DNA of 64,000 nt, from NCBI RefSeq assembly GCF_009796865.1, contig NZ_CP047028.1:1054001-1118000 (forward strand). The letters are read 5' to 3'. The stretch comes from Formosa sp. L2A11. Its GTDB lineage: Bacteria > Bacteroidota > Bacteroidia > Flavobacteriales > Flavobacteriaceae. Of this stretch, positions 37,179 to 46,063 are shown piece by piece. Numbering within the stretch: position 1 is the stretch's first letter; every line of letters starts with the position of its first letter. Under the pieces are notes generated by a model, which made no database searches, was not told the origin of the DNA, and saw nothing but the letters and a program-made list of their open reading frames with translations. The translations under genes and the position numbers were made by a program.

Positions 37179-38234
37179 TTAATTAATGATTATTTTATCG
37201 TTTTCTATGGTATAATTCATATTTGTACTCGCTGCAATATTTTGAATTACTTTTTCAATATCTTCATTTAAATCTAAATACCCAGAGAAGCTTTCTTTAG
37301 CCAACTCTTTATTTGCGATTTCAATTTCAACATTATAGTATCTCGATATTCTATTAATAACATATTGTAAATCGTTATTTTGAAATACTAACACACCATC
37401 TCTCCATGAAAAATAATTATTAACATTAACTTTTTCTGAAACAATCCCTTGTGTATCTTTATTATAGGTTGCTTTTGTACCTGGAGTTATTTTAATTTTA
37501 TCGGCGTATTTATGTGTTTTAGGATCGTTGTGATAACTAATTTGTACACTTCCGCTTTTTAAAACAGTATTAATAGCTTCTTCGTCTGTATAACTTGTAA
37601 CTCCAAAAACAGTTCCTAAAACCTCAATTTCTTGATCTTTAGATTTCACTATAAAGGGGTGACTTTTATCGTGAGCGACATCAAAAATAGCTTCTCCTTC
37701 TAAATAAATTTCTCTTCTATCTCCGTTAAAAGCAACAGGATAAACTAATTTAGATCCAGAATTTAACCAAACTATAGTCCCATCGGACAAATTAATTTTA
37801 GAACGTTTTCCGTAAGGAATAATAAGTGTATTGTAAGATGTTTTACTATTTCTAGACGTTTCCTGCTCTATTTCTCTACCTTTTCCAATAGTTAATGTTT
37901 TTCCAGAATTAGAATAATTAATATTACTATTCTCTTCTTTTATTTTTAAATTTTCTCCATCTCCTAAAATTAGAACAACCTCGTCCGACTTGCTAAAATC
38001 TGTCACTTCAGAAGTGTTTACAACATCTGTAATAGATGTTGTTGGTTCATTATAAAAATAAAAACTCAATCCTACTAAAACCATCATTGAAAACGTTACA
38101 GCCATGGTTAACCCTTTACGACTTTTTTTACGCTCAATTTTATTAACAGAATTAAAAATTTTATTCTTTAAAGCAACCTTCTCCAAATTAGTAATTGGCA
38201 AAATTTTGACTTTATTAGATCCATTATCTTTCAT
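37179..38234 (-). CDS. FecR family anti-sigma factor
   Basis: The 351-residue protein has a short cytoplasmic N-terminus (about 1-40), one membrane helix (about 42-61), a periplasmic FecR domain (about 140-240, with SKINLSDGTIVWLNSGSKL and YLEGEAIFDVAHDKSHPF) and a C-terminal DUF4974/STN-like domain (about 280-351). It should hold the ECF sigma factor inactive until the SusC STN domain signals substrate. The cytoplasmic part is shorter than that of classical FecR, as is common in Bacteroidota. It lies 115 bp after the sigma gene. Confidence 0.93.
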   Translation of the reverse strand: MKDNGSNKVKILPITNLEKVALKNKIFNSVNKIERKKSRKGLTMAVTFSMMVLVGLSFYFYNEPTTSITDVVNTSEVTDFSKSDEVVLILGDGENLKIKEENSNINYSNSGKTLTIGKGREIEQETSRNSKTSYNTLIIPYGKRSKINLSDGTIVWLNSGSKLVYPVAFNGDRREIYLEGEAIFDVAHDKSHPFIVKSKDQEIEVLGTVFGVTSYTDEEAINTVLKSGSVQISYHNDPKTHKYADKIKITPGTKATYNKDTQGIVSEKVNVNNYFSWRDGVLVFQNNDLQYVINRISRYYNVEIEIANKELAKESFSGYLDLNEDIEKVIQNIAASTNMNYTIENDKIIIN

Positions 38235-38349
38235 AATGTATTGTATGCTGTATTTTTATTATTAAAACTCCCTATTATTAATAGCAACTTTTTTGCTTTA
38301 TATAGACGTCTTATTTGTATTATTTATTTTATTGGGGTGATATCGGCTT

Positions 38350-39027
38350 TTAGAATAGAAAAAAGAAGTTTAATTTTCTTAACACTTTGATTGCGCGATA
38401 AATTGAAGTTCTTGCAGATTGTACAGAAACACCTATAATTTCAGAAATTTCTTCGTACGTTTTTTCTTCTTCAAAACGAAGAGACAAAACATTTCTTTGT
38501 TTGTCGCTTAAGGTTTTCATAGCATTTCTTAATTTCATGTTTCGTTCCGAAATATGTTCTTCTGCTATAATATTCTTTTCACAAGAATCTGAATGTCTTT
38601 TATTCAAAGCCTCTGTTTCATAATCGAAATCGTCTAATGAAACCGAAGCATTCTTTTTATTATACTTTTTATTTATTTTTCGTTTTAAAGACTTGAATAA
38701 ATAATATTTTACATTATCTGTTTTAGAAAGGTTAGCTCTGTACTTATATAAGTCTACAAATAAATCGTGAATACAATCCATAACATAGCCTCTATCTTTT
38801 GAGTGATACATGCCATAAGAGAATAAAATATTGACATATCTATCGTAAAGTTCTCCTAAAGCTAATTTATCGCCTTCCTTTAATTTTTTCCAAATTACAG
38901 CATCCGATTTTTCTTCTGGGAACATTTTACTCGCACTTGATTCTGTTACTTGATTTAGCGCTGCCGAATCAATATCAGGATTGTTTTTTGCGACTAGAGC
39001 TAAAGCCAATTCTCCATATTCTTGCAT
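38350..39027 (-). CDS. ECF-type RNA polymerase sigma factor (FecI-like)
   Basis: With the ATG at 39027 the product has 225 residues. Region 2 lies around LGELYDRYVNILFSYGMYHS and region 4 around LSDKQRNVLSLRFEEEKTYE followed by the helix-turn-helix SEIIGVSVQSARTSIYRAIK. The first 34 residues (MQEYGELALALVAKNNPDID onward) are not part of a normal ECF sigma; starting at the ATG at 38925 gives 191 residues, the usual size. Which start is used is uncertain. It should drive the susCD locus under control of the FecR protein encoded next. Confidence 0.9.
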   Translation of the reverse strand: MQEYGELALALVAKNNPDIDSAALNQVTESSASKMFPEEKSDAVIWKKLKEGDKLALGELYDRYVNILFSYGMYHSKDRGYVMDCIHDLFVDLYKYRANLSKTDNVKYYLFKSLKRKINKKYNKKNASVSLDDFDYETEALNKRHSDSCEKNIIAEEHISERNMKLRNAMKTLSDKQRNVLSLRFEEEKTYEEISEIIGVSVQSARTSIYRAIKVLRKLNFFFLF

Positions 39028-39619
39028 AAAATTTCGATTTACTTTTGTATTTGAATTTAAAATGTAACAACTGCTACACATTAAATTAAGTAAATCATTA
39101 CGGGGTTATAGACTAAAAATATTTTTTTTTAACAAAAAAGATGGATTTCTCAATAAAACAACAAAAATTTAACACTTTATTCAAATAAAAATACTCAAAT
39201 TATCAAATCACTATCTTAAAAATCAATTTTGGGACTGTTTTTTTTGTTAAAATGAAATTTAAAATCATCTAATCACCATTAAAAATCTATACTTAAAACA
39301 TGATTTTTTTTAAAGATGTTATTTAGGCAAAGCCCCAATTACACTCAATTTAGTCTCTTAAATTTTCAGAACATAATACCGCTTTAAAATAAGATTTACA
39401 CTTTAACATATTTTAAATTCACATACAAACAAAGGCTATATATTTGCTTAAGCATACTCTTATTAATACGTAGACAAACTTTAGCTTTTATTAACACTAG
39501 AACACACGTGATTAAAATTTTATTAATATAAATGAAGATATAGACCCCCTCATAAACAAGAGAAACAGAGCAAATGAAGCTCTGTTTTTTATTCTATTCC
39601 TTATATTTTTTTGAAGGAT
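39028..39619. other. 592-bp intergenic region upstream of the sigma gene
   Basis: Very AT-rich with no credible coding frame. It holds the upstream region of the sigma gene, a plus-strand TATATTTG box (39439-39446) and a terminator-like hairpin (39565-39590). No direct repeats or operators are evident by eye. Confidence 0.6.
39565..39590. terminator. Bidirectional-looking hairpin terminator
   Basis: ACAGAGC / GCTCTGT, 7-bp perfect stem with a 7-base loop. In the plus direction it runs directly into six T, a classical terminator. In the minus direction it lies 30 bases after the DUF5916 stop codon and is followed by a weaker TTTCTCTTGTTT, so it probably also ends that gene. Confidence 0.65.
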
Positions 39620-41872
39620 TTATCTATTAATATCGAACCAATAGTTTATTTTTAAGAAAACACCTTTCTGTACAGGCTCGTAAGGCGATGTTGTTTTTAC
39701 ATCATTATATGTTAAGAATACATCTGATAATGGCGCATATCTCCACTGTAATCTAGACACCAATAAAAAGCTTTCTGCTTGAGAACTATATTGTATATCT
39801 GTATTAAAAAATAATTTTTTACTAAAGGTAAAATTAAATGTTGGACCTAAATACCATAATTGATCTGAAGAATAAGGTTCGGGAAGCTGAATATCATCAT
39901 ATTGCGCTTGTAACTCTAATGTAAAGTATGGTTGAAACCTGTATTGAAATGTTACATCTGCAGTGAATTTATGCCCGTTGTAAAAAGCCCCATACATTGT
40001 AGAACCCTCTGTCCAGAATGCTTTTCTTTTATCTGACTGGAAACCCAATTCTAAATCATTGTAAGTATAATCGCCAATTGGTAAAGAAATAGCATCATCA
40101 GACGTTCCCACAGGATCAAAAGCCTTACTTAAATGAATAAAACTATTGTTTCCTGTAAGAGAAAGCATTTCTCCACTATTAAAATTAAACTCAACATAGG
40201 CTGCATTATAAATTTCTCTTGGAGACAAATTATCTGAAGCTCTCCAATACGAATTATTACTTGCACTAAACTCAATTGTATTTATAGAACCTGTTTTGGG
40301 ATATAATCTATATTTTGCATTAGGATTTGCTCTTAATATATCCACACGCTTAGTGTAACCAAGGTCTGATTGAAATCCTTCATCTACATACTGAGTTGTT
40401 AATCCTAAAGAATATTTTCTTTTTTCAACATTTATATCTGTTCCTGCGGAAATTCCATTAGTAGACACTCCCGGAGTAAAAGATTTATGTACATACACTT
40501 GAGCATCTATAGTATTATCTTGAGAAAAGAAATTAAAATCTGAGCCAACAACGCGATTATACCTTGTTTTTCTATTTATAGAATCTGGCACTCCATCATA
40601 AACATCGTCATAATTTGTTGCTTGTCTGTTTACAAAAAACACACTTACATTAGATTTTTTAAGTACTTTATGTTCTGCTGCAATAATTAAGTTATTATTA
40701 GCAGGAATATAACCACTTTTATCTCCTCCTGTTTGTACATCTAAAGCTCCAATTCTTAATTTATTATTTATTTTACCAGTAAATTTCGCCCCAGCATTAA
40801 CATCTACAATATCTGTATTACCATCACTATCTGTATCTATACCAATACGTCTAGAATAAAAAGGAAGTGCATTACTCGTGTCTCCAAATCCATTAAACAA
40901 ATCGCCATTATCTATAAAAAACTGACGTGTTTCATCTTGCTTAATTTCAAATTGAGTAACGTTATTCTGGCTTGCAGCCACATCTTCACTAGAAAAATCA
41001 GGATTAACAGTTAAGTCTAACATGAAGCTGTTTTTAACCGGTATTTTAGCATCAAAACCAGCTTTAAACTCAAAAGAGTCTTCATTATTCACATAATCTT
41101 TATTAAACGAAGGCGTTACATAAGGAATAATAGAAATAGGACTTTTAGTTTGCTTTAGTGGTCTTTCGAAAATTAAATCGCCGAAAAAACCTTGATTAAA
41201 CTGATTCAGGTTCTGTGGTACTCTTGCCCAAGAACTTTTTGTGTTAGATTGTGTGTCTGATCTCATTGTATTGAACTTCCACTTACTTACACCTTCTTTA
41301 AATTTAAACGCAGACATCGGGACTCTTACTTCAGAAATAAAATAACCATCATAGATTTTAGATTCTCCAAGCCATTTTGTATTCCAGTTTAAATCTAAAT
41401 CCCCATCTACTCCTCCACCATAAATAATTCCTTCACGTAATACACCAAAAGGATTTATACCGAACAGAAATGCATTGGTACGATCACTATACGTATCAAA
41501 CATCAGGTTAATAATATCTGCTCCACTTATACTATAATCTCTTTCGTAAGAAGGTGTTTTATAATTATTACCAGGTGCATTTCCTTTAATTGCTACATAT
41601 AAATACTCTTCATTATAGAGTATTCTTATCTCTGTTTGATATGCTGTTTCTTTTGTGTCTGTAGGAAAATATTCTGTAAAATTACTTGTAGGAACAGCAA
41701 GCTCCCACATAGCCTCGTCTAAAACGCCATCTATTTTAAATGTATTATCTTCTACATAATTTACATCTATCTCTTTCTCTTTCTGTCCATAAACTTGTGA
41801 ACACATCATTAAACCAAGAATACATAACAAAAATTGATAAGTAGTCGATGATAGGAATAAGGGCTGTCTCAT
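39620..41872 (-). CDS. DUF5916 outer-membrane protein with CBM9-like domain
   Basis: The 750-residue protein has a signal peptide (ending SQVYGQ, about residue 30), a carbohydrate-binding family 9-like domain (about 36-215, with KIDGVLDEAMWELA at 47-60) and a long beta-strand-rich C-terminal part (about 240-750) ending KINYWFDINR, typical of an outer-membrane barrel. DUF5916 proteins are widespread in Bacteroidota; their role is not established. It is upstream of and parallel to the SusCD locus but separated from it by a hairpin and about 590 bp, so it is probably an independent unit. Confidence 0.87.
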   Translation of the reverse strand: MRQPLFLSSTTYQFLLCILGLMMCSQVYGQKEKEIDVNYVEDNTFKIDGVLDEAMWELAVPTSNFTEYFPTDTKETAYQTEIRILYNEEYLYVAIKGNAPGNNYKTPSYERDYSISGADIINLMFDTYSDRTNAFLFGINPFGVLREGIIYGGGVDGDLDLNWNTKWLGESKIYDGYFISEVRVPMSAFKFKEGVSKWKFNTMRSDTQSNTKSSWARVPQNLNQFNQGFFGDLIFERPLKQTKSPISIIPYVTPSFNKDYVNNEDSFEFKAGFDAKIPVKNSFMLDLTVNPDFSSEDVAASQNNVTQFEIKQDETRQFFIDNGDLFNGFGDTSNALPFYSRRIGIDTDSDGNTDIVDVNAGAKFTGKINNKLRIGALDVQTGGDKSGYIPANNNLIIAAEHKVLKKSNVSVFFVNRQATNYDDVYDGVPDSINRKTRYNRVVGSDFNFFSQDNTIDAQVYVHKSFTPGVSTNGISAGTDINVEKRKYSLGLTTQYVDEGFQSDLGYTKRVDILRANPNAKYRLYPKTGSINTIEFSASNNSYWRASDNLSPREIYNAAYVEFNFNSGEMLSLTGNNSFIHLSKAFDPVGTSDDAISLPIGDYTYNDLELGFQSDKRKAFWTEGSTMYGAFYNGHKFTADVTFQYRFQPYFTLELQAQYDDIQLPEPYSSDQLWYLGPTFNFTFSKKLFFNTDIQYSSQAESFLLVSRLQWRYAPLSDVFLTYNDVKTTSPYEPVQKGVFLKINYWFDINR

Positions 41873-41915
41873 TTTTTATTTTTGCTTTTAAAATTTGATT
41901 GTCAGATTTTTTTTT

Positions 41916-41923
41916 CAAAAATA
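41916..41923 (-). promoter_or_regulatory. Candidate -7 promoter box of the DUF5916 gene
   Basis: TATTTTTG on the minus strand, 44 bases before the ATG at 41872. Matches TAnnTTTG; -33 element not evident. Confidence 0.4.
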
Positions 41924-42037
41924 AATTCATTTTTCTTACTTAAAGAATATTCTTACATCTTTTTTCAGCGGACAATATTGTCCTTTATTCAGAACAACCC
42001 TTTTATACCATGATTTTCATCAACTTATTAATATTTA

Positions 42038-42550
42038 TTACTTTAAAAGTGCAATAATTTCAGAATTACCTTGCATTTCTGCATGATTTAATGCTGTATT
42101 CCCTCTGTTATCTGTAATTTTTTCATTTGCATTATTTTTTAATAAAAAAGCAGCAATTTCCGTGTGCCCAAACGTACTTGCATAAATTAAAGCCGTGGCA
42201 TCATTATAATTTTGTTGGTTTACCCCTGCTCCGTTATCAATAAGTAATTTTACAATATCTAAATAGCCTTTAAAACAAACCCCCATTAAAGCCGTATTTC
42301 CTGACAAATCTTTAGCATTAACATCGCATTTTTTTTCTAAAAGAAACTTTACAATTTCAGTTTGTTCATTATAAGCTGCCAATATTAAAGGCGTAAATCC
42401 TTTACTATCTGCCGCATTTATGATATCACTATTAGAGGTATAAAGCGTTTTTAAATGTTCTAAATTTCCAGATCTAGAATCCTCGAAAATAGACTGACTG
42501 TAAATGCTAGTAGTAAAAATTAATGCTAGTATAAAAATAATTTGTTTCAT
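42038..42550 (-). CDS. Exported ankyrin-repeat protein linked to catalase
   Basis: The 170-residue product has a signal peptide (about 1-18, ending IYSQ) and four to five ankyrin repeats (GFTPLILAAYNEQTEIVKFL, GNTALMGVCFKGYLDIVKLL, and so on). It follows the catalase gene in the same direction, an arrangement known from Pseudomonas katB-ankB, where a periplasmic ankyrin protein is needed for full catalase activity. A similar helper role is likely here, since both products carry signal peptides. A terminator-like hairpin lies between the two genes, so it may be made at a lower level than the catalase. Confidence 0.85.
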   Translation of the reverse strand: MKQIIFILALIFTTSIYSQSIFEDSRSGNLEHLKTLYTSNSDIINAADSKGFTPLILAAYNEQTEIVKFLLEKKCDVNAKDLSGNTALMGVCFKGYLDIVKLLIDNGAGVNQQNYNDATALIYASTFGHTEIAAFLLKNNANEKITDNRGNTALNHAEMQGNSEIIALLK

Positions 42551-42561
42551 AAATTTTAAGA

Positions 42562-42598
42562 ATTTAAAAAAAAAGAGGAAGCATAAACTCCCTCTTTT
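42562..42598 (-). terminator. Terminator or attenuator between catalase and ankyrin genes
   Basis: On the minus strand AAAGAGG pairs with CCTCTTT across a 12-base loop and continues into nine T, just after the catalase stop codon. Partial read-through would give the downstream ankyrin gene a lower level. Confidence 0.75.
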
Positions 42599-42616
42599 AA
42601 CCGATTTAATAATGAA

Positions 42617-44137
42617 TTAATGCATGAAGTCTTTCTGAGAAAAGCCTAACGCTTTTGCTACACGCATACCATAATCTCTATCTGCTTGATAGAAATAACC
42701 AATCATGGTTTTTTGAATATTTTTATCGGTAACCTGACCTAAATCTCCACTTAAATTTTTAATTAAATGATCTTGTTCTACTTTAGTAAGCGATCTGTAA
42801 AAATCTCCTGCTTGTTCAAAATCATTTGTTTTGGTAATTTTTTTCTGAGTAATGGTAACGTTAGTAAGCGTCGTTTCAGATTGTTTGTATTGCGCATCTT
42901 CTTTTAAAGCCGCTTTAGTACTAGGCTGGTAATTTACATCTGGATTTTCAAATCTTTTATTTCCAGCGCTGCTCCAACTATCAGAATTATAATTATTTGG
43001 TTCTTCTAATGGTTTATTAACTTCTAACTGTAAGAAATTCGGACCTAAACGGTGTCTTTGTGTATCGAAATAAGAGAATAAACGCCCTTGTAATAATTTA
43101 TCTTCAGACGGCTCTACACCCGGAATTAAAGCTCCTGGAGAAAATGCAATACTTTCTACTTGCTCGAAATAGTTTATTGGATTTTGATTCAATGTCATGG
43201 TACCAATCTTAATTTTTTCAATCTTATCTGCTGGCCAATCTTTTGTTGCATCTAAAGGCCAAAAATCGAAAGAATGTAAATCTTCAGGCTTAATCATTTG
43301 CACATATAAATCCCATTGTGGGTAATTTTTATCGTCAATATCTTTACGTAAACTAACGGTTGCATGTTGCCAATCTTTACCTTGTTGTATAGACGCTTCT
43401 TCTGCTGTTAAGTTTTTCTCGCCTTGTTTAGACACCCAAGAATATTTTACATAAGTAACTTCTCCTGCTTTATTAACCCATTTAAAACCATGCACGCTAC
43501 TCCCATTCATAAATTGGTATCCTTTTGGCGTACCTAAATCTGTCCACAACCTTGTAATCATATGTGTCGCTTCTGGAACATGTGAAAAGAAATCGAAAAA
43601 ACGATTTGGATCTTGTTTGTTTGTTATAGGAGATGGCTTTAAAGAATGCACCATGTCTGGGAATTTAATAGCATCTCTAATAAAAAATATTGGTAAATTA
43701 TTTCCTACAATATCGTAATTACCTTCTTCTGTATAAAACTTAACAGCAAACCCTCTTGGATCTCTTGCCGTTTCCGGAGAACCTTTACTATGAATTACAA
43801 GCGAAAAACGAACTGCTAAATCTGTTTTCTTTCCTGGCTCAGAAAAAAGGACAGCTCTAGTATATTCAGACATATCTTTTGTTGCTTCAAAATAACCAGA
43901 AGCTCCTGCGCCTCTTGGATGTACTACACGTTCCGGAATACGTTCTCTATCGAAAGCTGCTAATTTTTCTACTAAAAAAATATCTTCTAATAATACAGGG
44001 CCATATTCGCCCACCGTTTTCGAGTTTTGGTTGTCTCCAACGGGTACTCCACCATTTGTCGTTATCGTTTCGTTAGTTTGAGAAAACCCAATCCAAACGA
44101 AAGAAAACATAATAAGCGTTGCTAATTTTTTTTTCAT
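42617..44137 (-). CDS. katA: Periplasmic heme catalase
   Basis: The 506-residue enzyme breaks down hydrogen peroxide. Catalytic His73 (in RVVHPRGAGASGYF), the distal Asn in VGNN (144-147) and the heme-ligand Tyr356 (in RLFSYFDTQRHR) are all present. The N-terminus MKKKLATLIMFSFVWIGFSQ is a signal peptide, so the enzyme is exported, unlike most catalases. The ATG at 44137 is chosen over one at 44182 because it gives a clean signal peptide. oxyR is divergent (110 bp), and the ankyrin gene follows. Confidence 0.94.
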   Translation of the reverse strand: MKKKLATLIMFSFVWIGFSQTNETITTNGGVPVGDNQNSKTVGEYGPVLLEDIFLVEKLAAFDRERIPERVVHPRGAGASGYFEATKDMSEYTRAVLFSEPGKKTDLAVRFSLVIHSKGSPETARDPRGFAVKFYTEEGNYDIVGNNLPIFFIRDAIKFPDMVHSLKPSPITNKQDPNRFFDFFSHVPEATHMITRLWTDLGTPKGYQFMNGSSVHGFKWVNKAGEVTYVKYSWVSKQGEKNLTAEEASIQQGKDWQHATVSLRKDIDDKNYPQWDLYVQMIKPEDLHSFDFWPLDATKDWPADKIEKIKIGTMTLNQNPINYFEQVESIAFSPGALIPGVEPSEDKLLQGRLFSYFDTQRHRLGPNFLQLEVNKPLEEPNNYNSDSWSSAGNKRFENPDVNYQPSTKAALKEDAQYKQSETTLTNVTITQKKITKTNDFEQAGDFYRSLTKVEQDHLIKNLSGDLGQVTDKNIQKTMIGYFYQADRDYGMRVAKALGFSQKDFMH

Positions 44138-44247
44138 TTTTGTATCAATTTTATTTATAAGGATGGTGTAAAATTCAATCACAACGACTTATAAATCAAA
44201 TTAATACTTTATATACTTGTATTGTTAAAATTAATATTGAACAAAAA
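44138..44247. promoter_or_regulatory. Divergent katA-oxyR control region
   Basis: A 110-bp AT-rich gap between the divergent catalase and oxyR starts; it must hold both promoters and is the expected place for OxyR binding. A TAATATTG sequence near 44231 is a partial -7 match for oxyR. I cannot define the OxyR operator with confidence. Confidence 0.5.
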
Positions 44248-45171
44248 ATGACCTTACAACAACTACAGTATGTTATTGCCTTAGATACTTACAGACACTT
44301 TGTTACAGCTGCAGAAAAGTGCTTTGTAACACAACCCACCATAACCATTCAGGTGAAGAAATTGGAAGAAGAAATTGGGTTTTTAATTTTCGATAAAAGT
44401 AAATTTCCAATAAAACCTACAGATTTAGGCGAAGTATTCATTTTAAAATCTAAAGTCATACTGCGAGAAGTAAGCGAACTTAAGAATATGGTGAGTTTGG
44501 AATTAGACAATTTAGAAGGCGAATATCGTATTGCCGTAATACCAACCATTTCGTCTTACTTAATTCCTTTAATTTCGGGTTCTATATCTAGTAAATACCC
44601 CAATACAATATTAAAAATAGAAGAAATGGAAAGCGATCAAATTATTATGGCGCTTCAGAAAAAAGAAATAGATATTGGTATTTTAGTTACACCGCTAAAC
44701 GAACCTTTTATTAGAGAAATAAAACTGTATAATGAGCCCTTTATTTTTTACGGACAGCAGCACTATTTTGATGAAGAAAAGAAAACAATATCTATTGATG
44801 AAATAGAACATTTAGACAACATTTGGCTGCTAGAAAAAGGACATTGTTTTAGAAACCAAGTCTTGAATATTTGCGGACACAATGAAAACACAAAGAACAT
44901 ACAATTCCAGAGCGGATCTATAGAAGCATTGAAAAAAATGGTAGATAACTATGGCGGATTTACCTTAGTTCCAGAAATGGCTATTGATGACAAAGATACC
45001 GGTCACGTTATCCATTTTACAGAGCCAAAACCCATTAGAGAGGTTAGCTTAGTAACGCATCATAGTTTTTCTAGAGACGTGCTGTTAGATGCTTTACGTT
45101 TAGAGATTTTAGAACACACTCCAAAAGCATTCGATAAAAACGAACGCTTTATTAAAGTGAATTGGAGGTGA
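44248..45171 (+). CDS. oxyR: Hydrogen peroxide-sensing LysR-type regulator OxyR
   Basis: The 307-residue protein has the LysR winged helix-turn-helix (about 1-60, QLQYVIALDTYRHFVTAAEK) and a periplasmic-binding-like sensor domain. The redox cysteines Cys200 and Cys209 in EKGHCFRNQVLNIC keep the spacing of E. coli Cys199/Cys208, so peroxide sensing by disulfide formation is expected. Divergent from the catalase gene, which is its likely main target. Its end is 6 bp from the convergent SDR gene. Confidence 0.95.
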   Translation: MTLQQLQYVIALDTYRHFVTAAEKCFVTQPTITIQVKKLEEEIGFLIFDKSKFPIKPTDLGEVFILKSKVILREVSELKNMVSLELDNLEGEYRIAVIPTISSYLIPLISGSISSKYPNTILKIEEMESDQIIMALQKKEIDIGILVTPLNEPFIREIKLYNEPFIFYGQQHYFDEEKKTISIDEIEHLDNIWLLEKGHCFRNQVLNICGHNENTKNIQFQSGSIEALKKMVDNYGGFTLVPEMAIDDKDTGHVIHFTEPKPIREVSLVTHHSFSRDVLLDALRLEILEHTPKAFDKNERFIKVNWR

Positions 45172-45177
45172 TTTTAA

Positions 45178-45870
45178 CTATTTTATTGATGAAACACCAC
45201 CATCTACATGCAGGATTTGCCCTGTAATCCAAGACGAATTAGGTGTTAATAAGAATAAAGCTGTTTTAGCAATATCTAACGGATCTCCTACTTTTTTAAG
45301 CGGATTCATTTTAGACTGATTTTCTTTTTTCTCTGGCGTACTTAATAAGCGACCAGCCAACTTTGTATCTGTAAGCGAAGGCGCAATGGCATTTACCCTA
45401 ATGGTTGGAGCAAGCTCGGCAGCTAAAGATCGTGTTAATCCTTCAATAGCACCTTTAGAGATAGAAACCTGCGAATGAAAACTAAATCCTTGCTGAACAG
45501 CTACTGTAGAAAACAAAACTATAGACGCGTCTCCGCTAGCCTTTAATCTCGGTAAAAGTTGTTGTATAACTTTAATTGCTCCAGTAACCTGAAGCTTAAA
45601 ATCGTTAATATAATCCTCTTCTTTAAACCTATGAAATGGTTTTAAATTAATGCTACCTGGACAATACGCTAAACCGTGAATTTCACTAGGTAAATCGTCT
45701 AAATCTAAAGTATCTTCTGTAGCATCAAAACTAATATATTTTACTTGTTCACGATCTTCAGAAGTATTTGTAAGATACGTTGCTGTAATCTGAGACCCTT
45801 CTGCCTCAAGTACATTTACTAACTGTTCGCCCACACCTGACGATCCTCCTATAACTATATAATTTCTCAT
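45178..45870 (-). CDS. Short-chain dehydrogenase-like protein lacking the catalytic Tyr
   Basis: The 230-residue protein has the Rossmann motif GGSSGVGE (8-15), Ser121 in LFSTVAVQQG and Lys139 in SISKGAIEGLTRS, and the C-terminal end ITGQILHVDGG. The catalytic Tyr of the YxxxK motif is replaced: the position four before Lys139 is Val135. Classical reductase activity is therefore doubtful. Substrate unknown. It is convergent with oxyR (6-bp gap) and stands alone. Confidence 0.85.
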   Translation of the reverse strand: MRNYIVIGGSSGVGEQLVNVLEAEGSQITATYLTNTSEDREQVKYISFDATEDTLDLDDLPSEIHGLAYCPGSINLKPFHRFKEEDYINDFKLQVTGAIKVIQQLLPRLKASGDASIVLFSTVAVQQGFSFHSQVSISKGAIEGLTRSLAAELAPTIRVNAIAPSLTDTKLAGRLLSTPEKKENQSKMNPLKKVGDPLDIAKTALFLLTPNSSWITGQILHVDGGVSSIK

Positions 45871-45993
45871 TTGTTTACTTTTTACTTGACCTAAGTTTAT
45901 AAAACATAAGACAGCTTCTGCAACTAAAGTTATACATTAAGTTTGAAACAAAAAAGTAGATTACCTAAACTACTCTATTTATATAAAACACAA

Positions 45994-46030
45994 CATGCAG
46001 ATACATACCGTTATAGTATCTATCTGCATG
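45994..46030 (-). terminator. Long symmetric hairpin after the flotillin operon
   Basis: CATGCAGATA pairs with TATCTGCATG (10 bp), then a C-C mismatch, then ATAC with GTAT and a 7-base loop. It lies 34 bases after the flotillin stop codon on the minus strand and is followed by a T-rich stretch (TGTTGTGTTTTATATA). Probably the terminator of the NfeD-flotillin operon, although the symmetry would also suit a protein-binding palindrome. Confidence 0.6.
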
Positions 46031-46063
46031 ATAGCATTCATTTTACTGTATTAAAGAATATCT

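Noticed and set aside
23346..39027. Polysaccharide utilisation locus
   Set aside because: The SusCD pair alone does not show this; no glycoside hydrolase, polysaccharide lyase, esterase or sulfatase is encoded, and the associated enzymes are amide/peptide hydrolases.
41745..41930. 61-codon frame over the DUF5916 signal peptide
   Set aside because: Out of frame with the well-supported gene and resembles no protein family.
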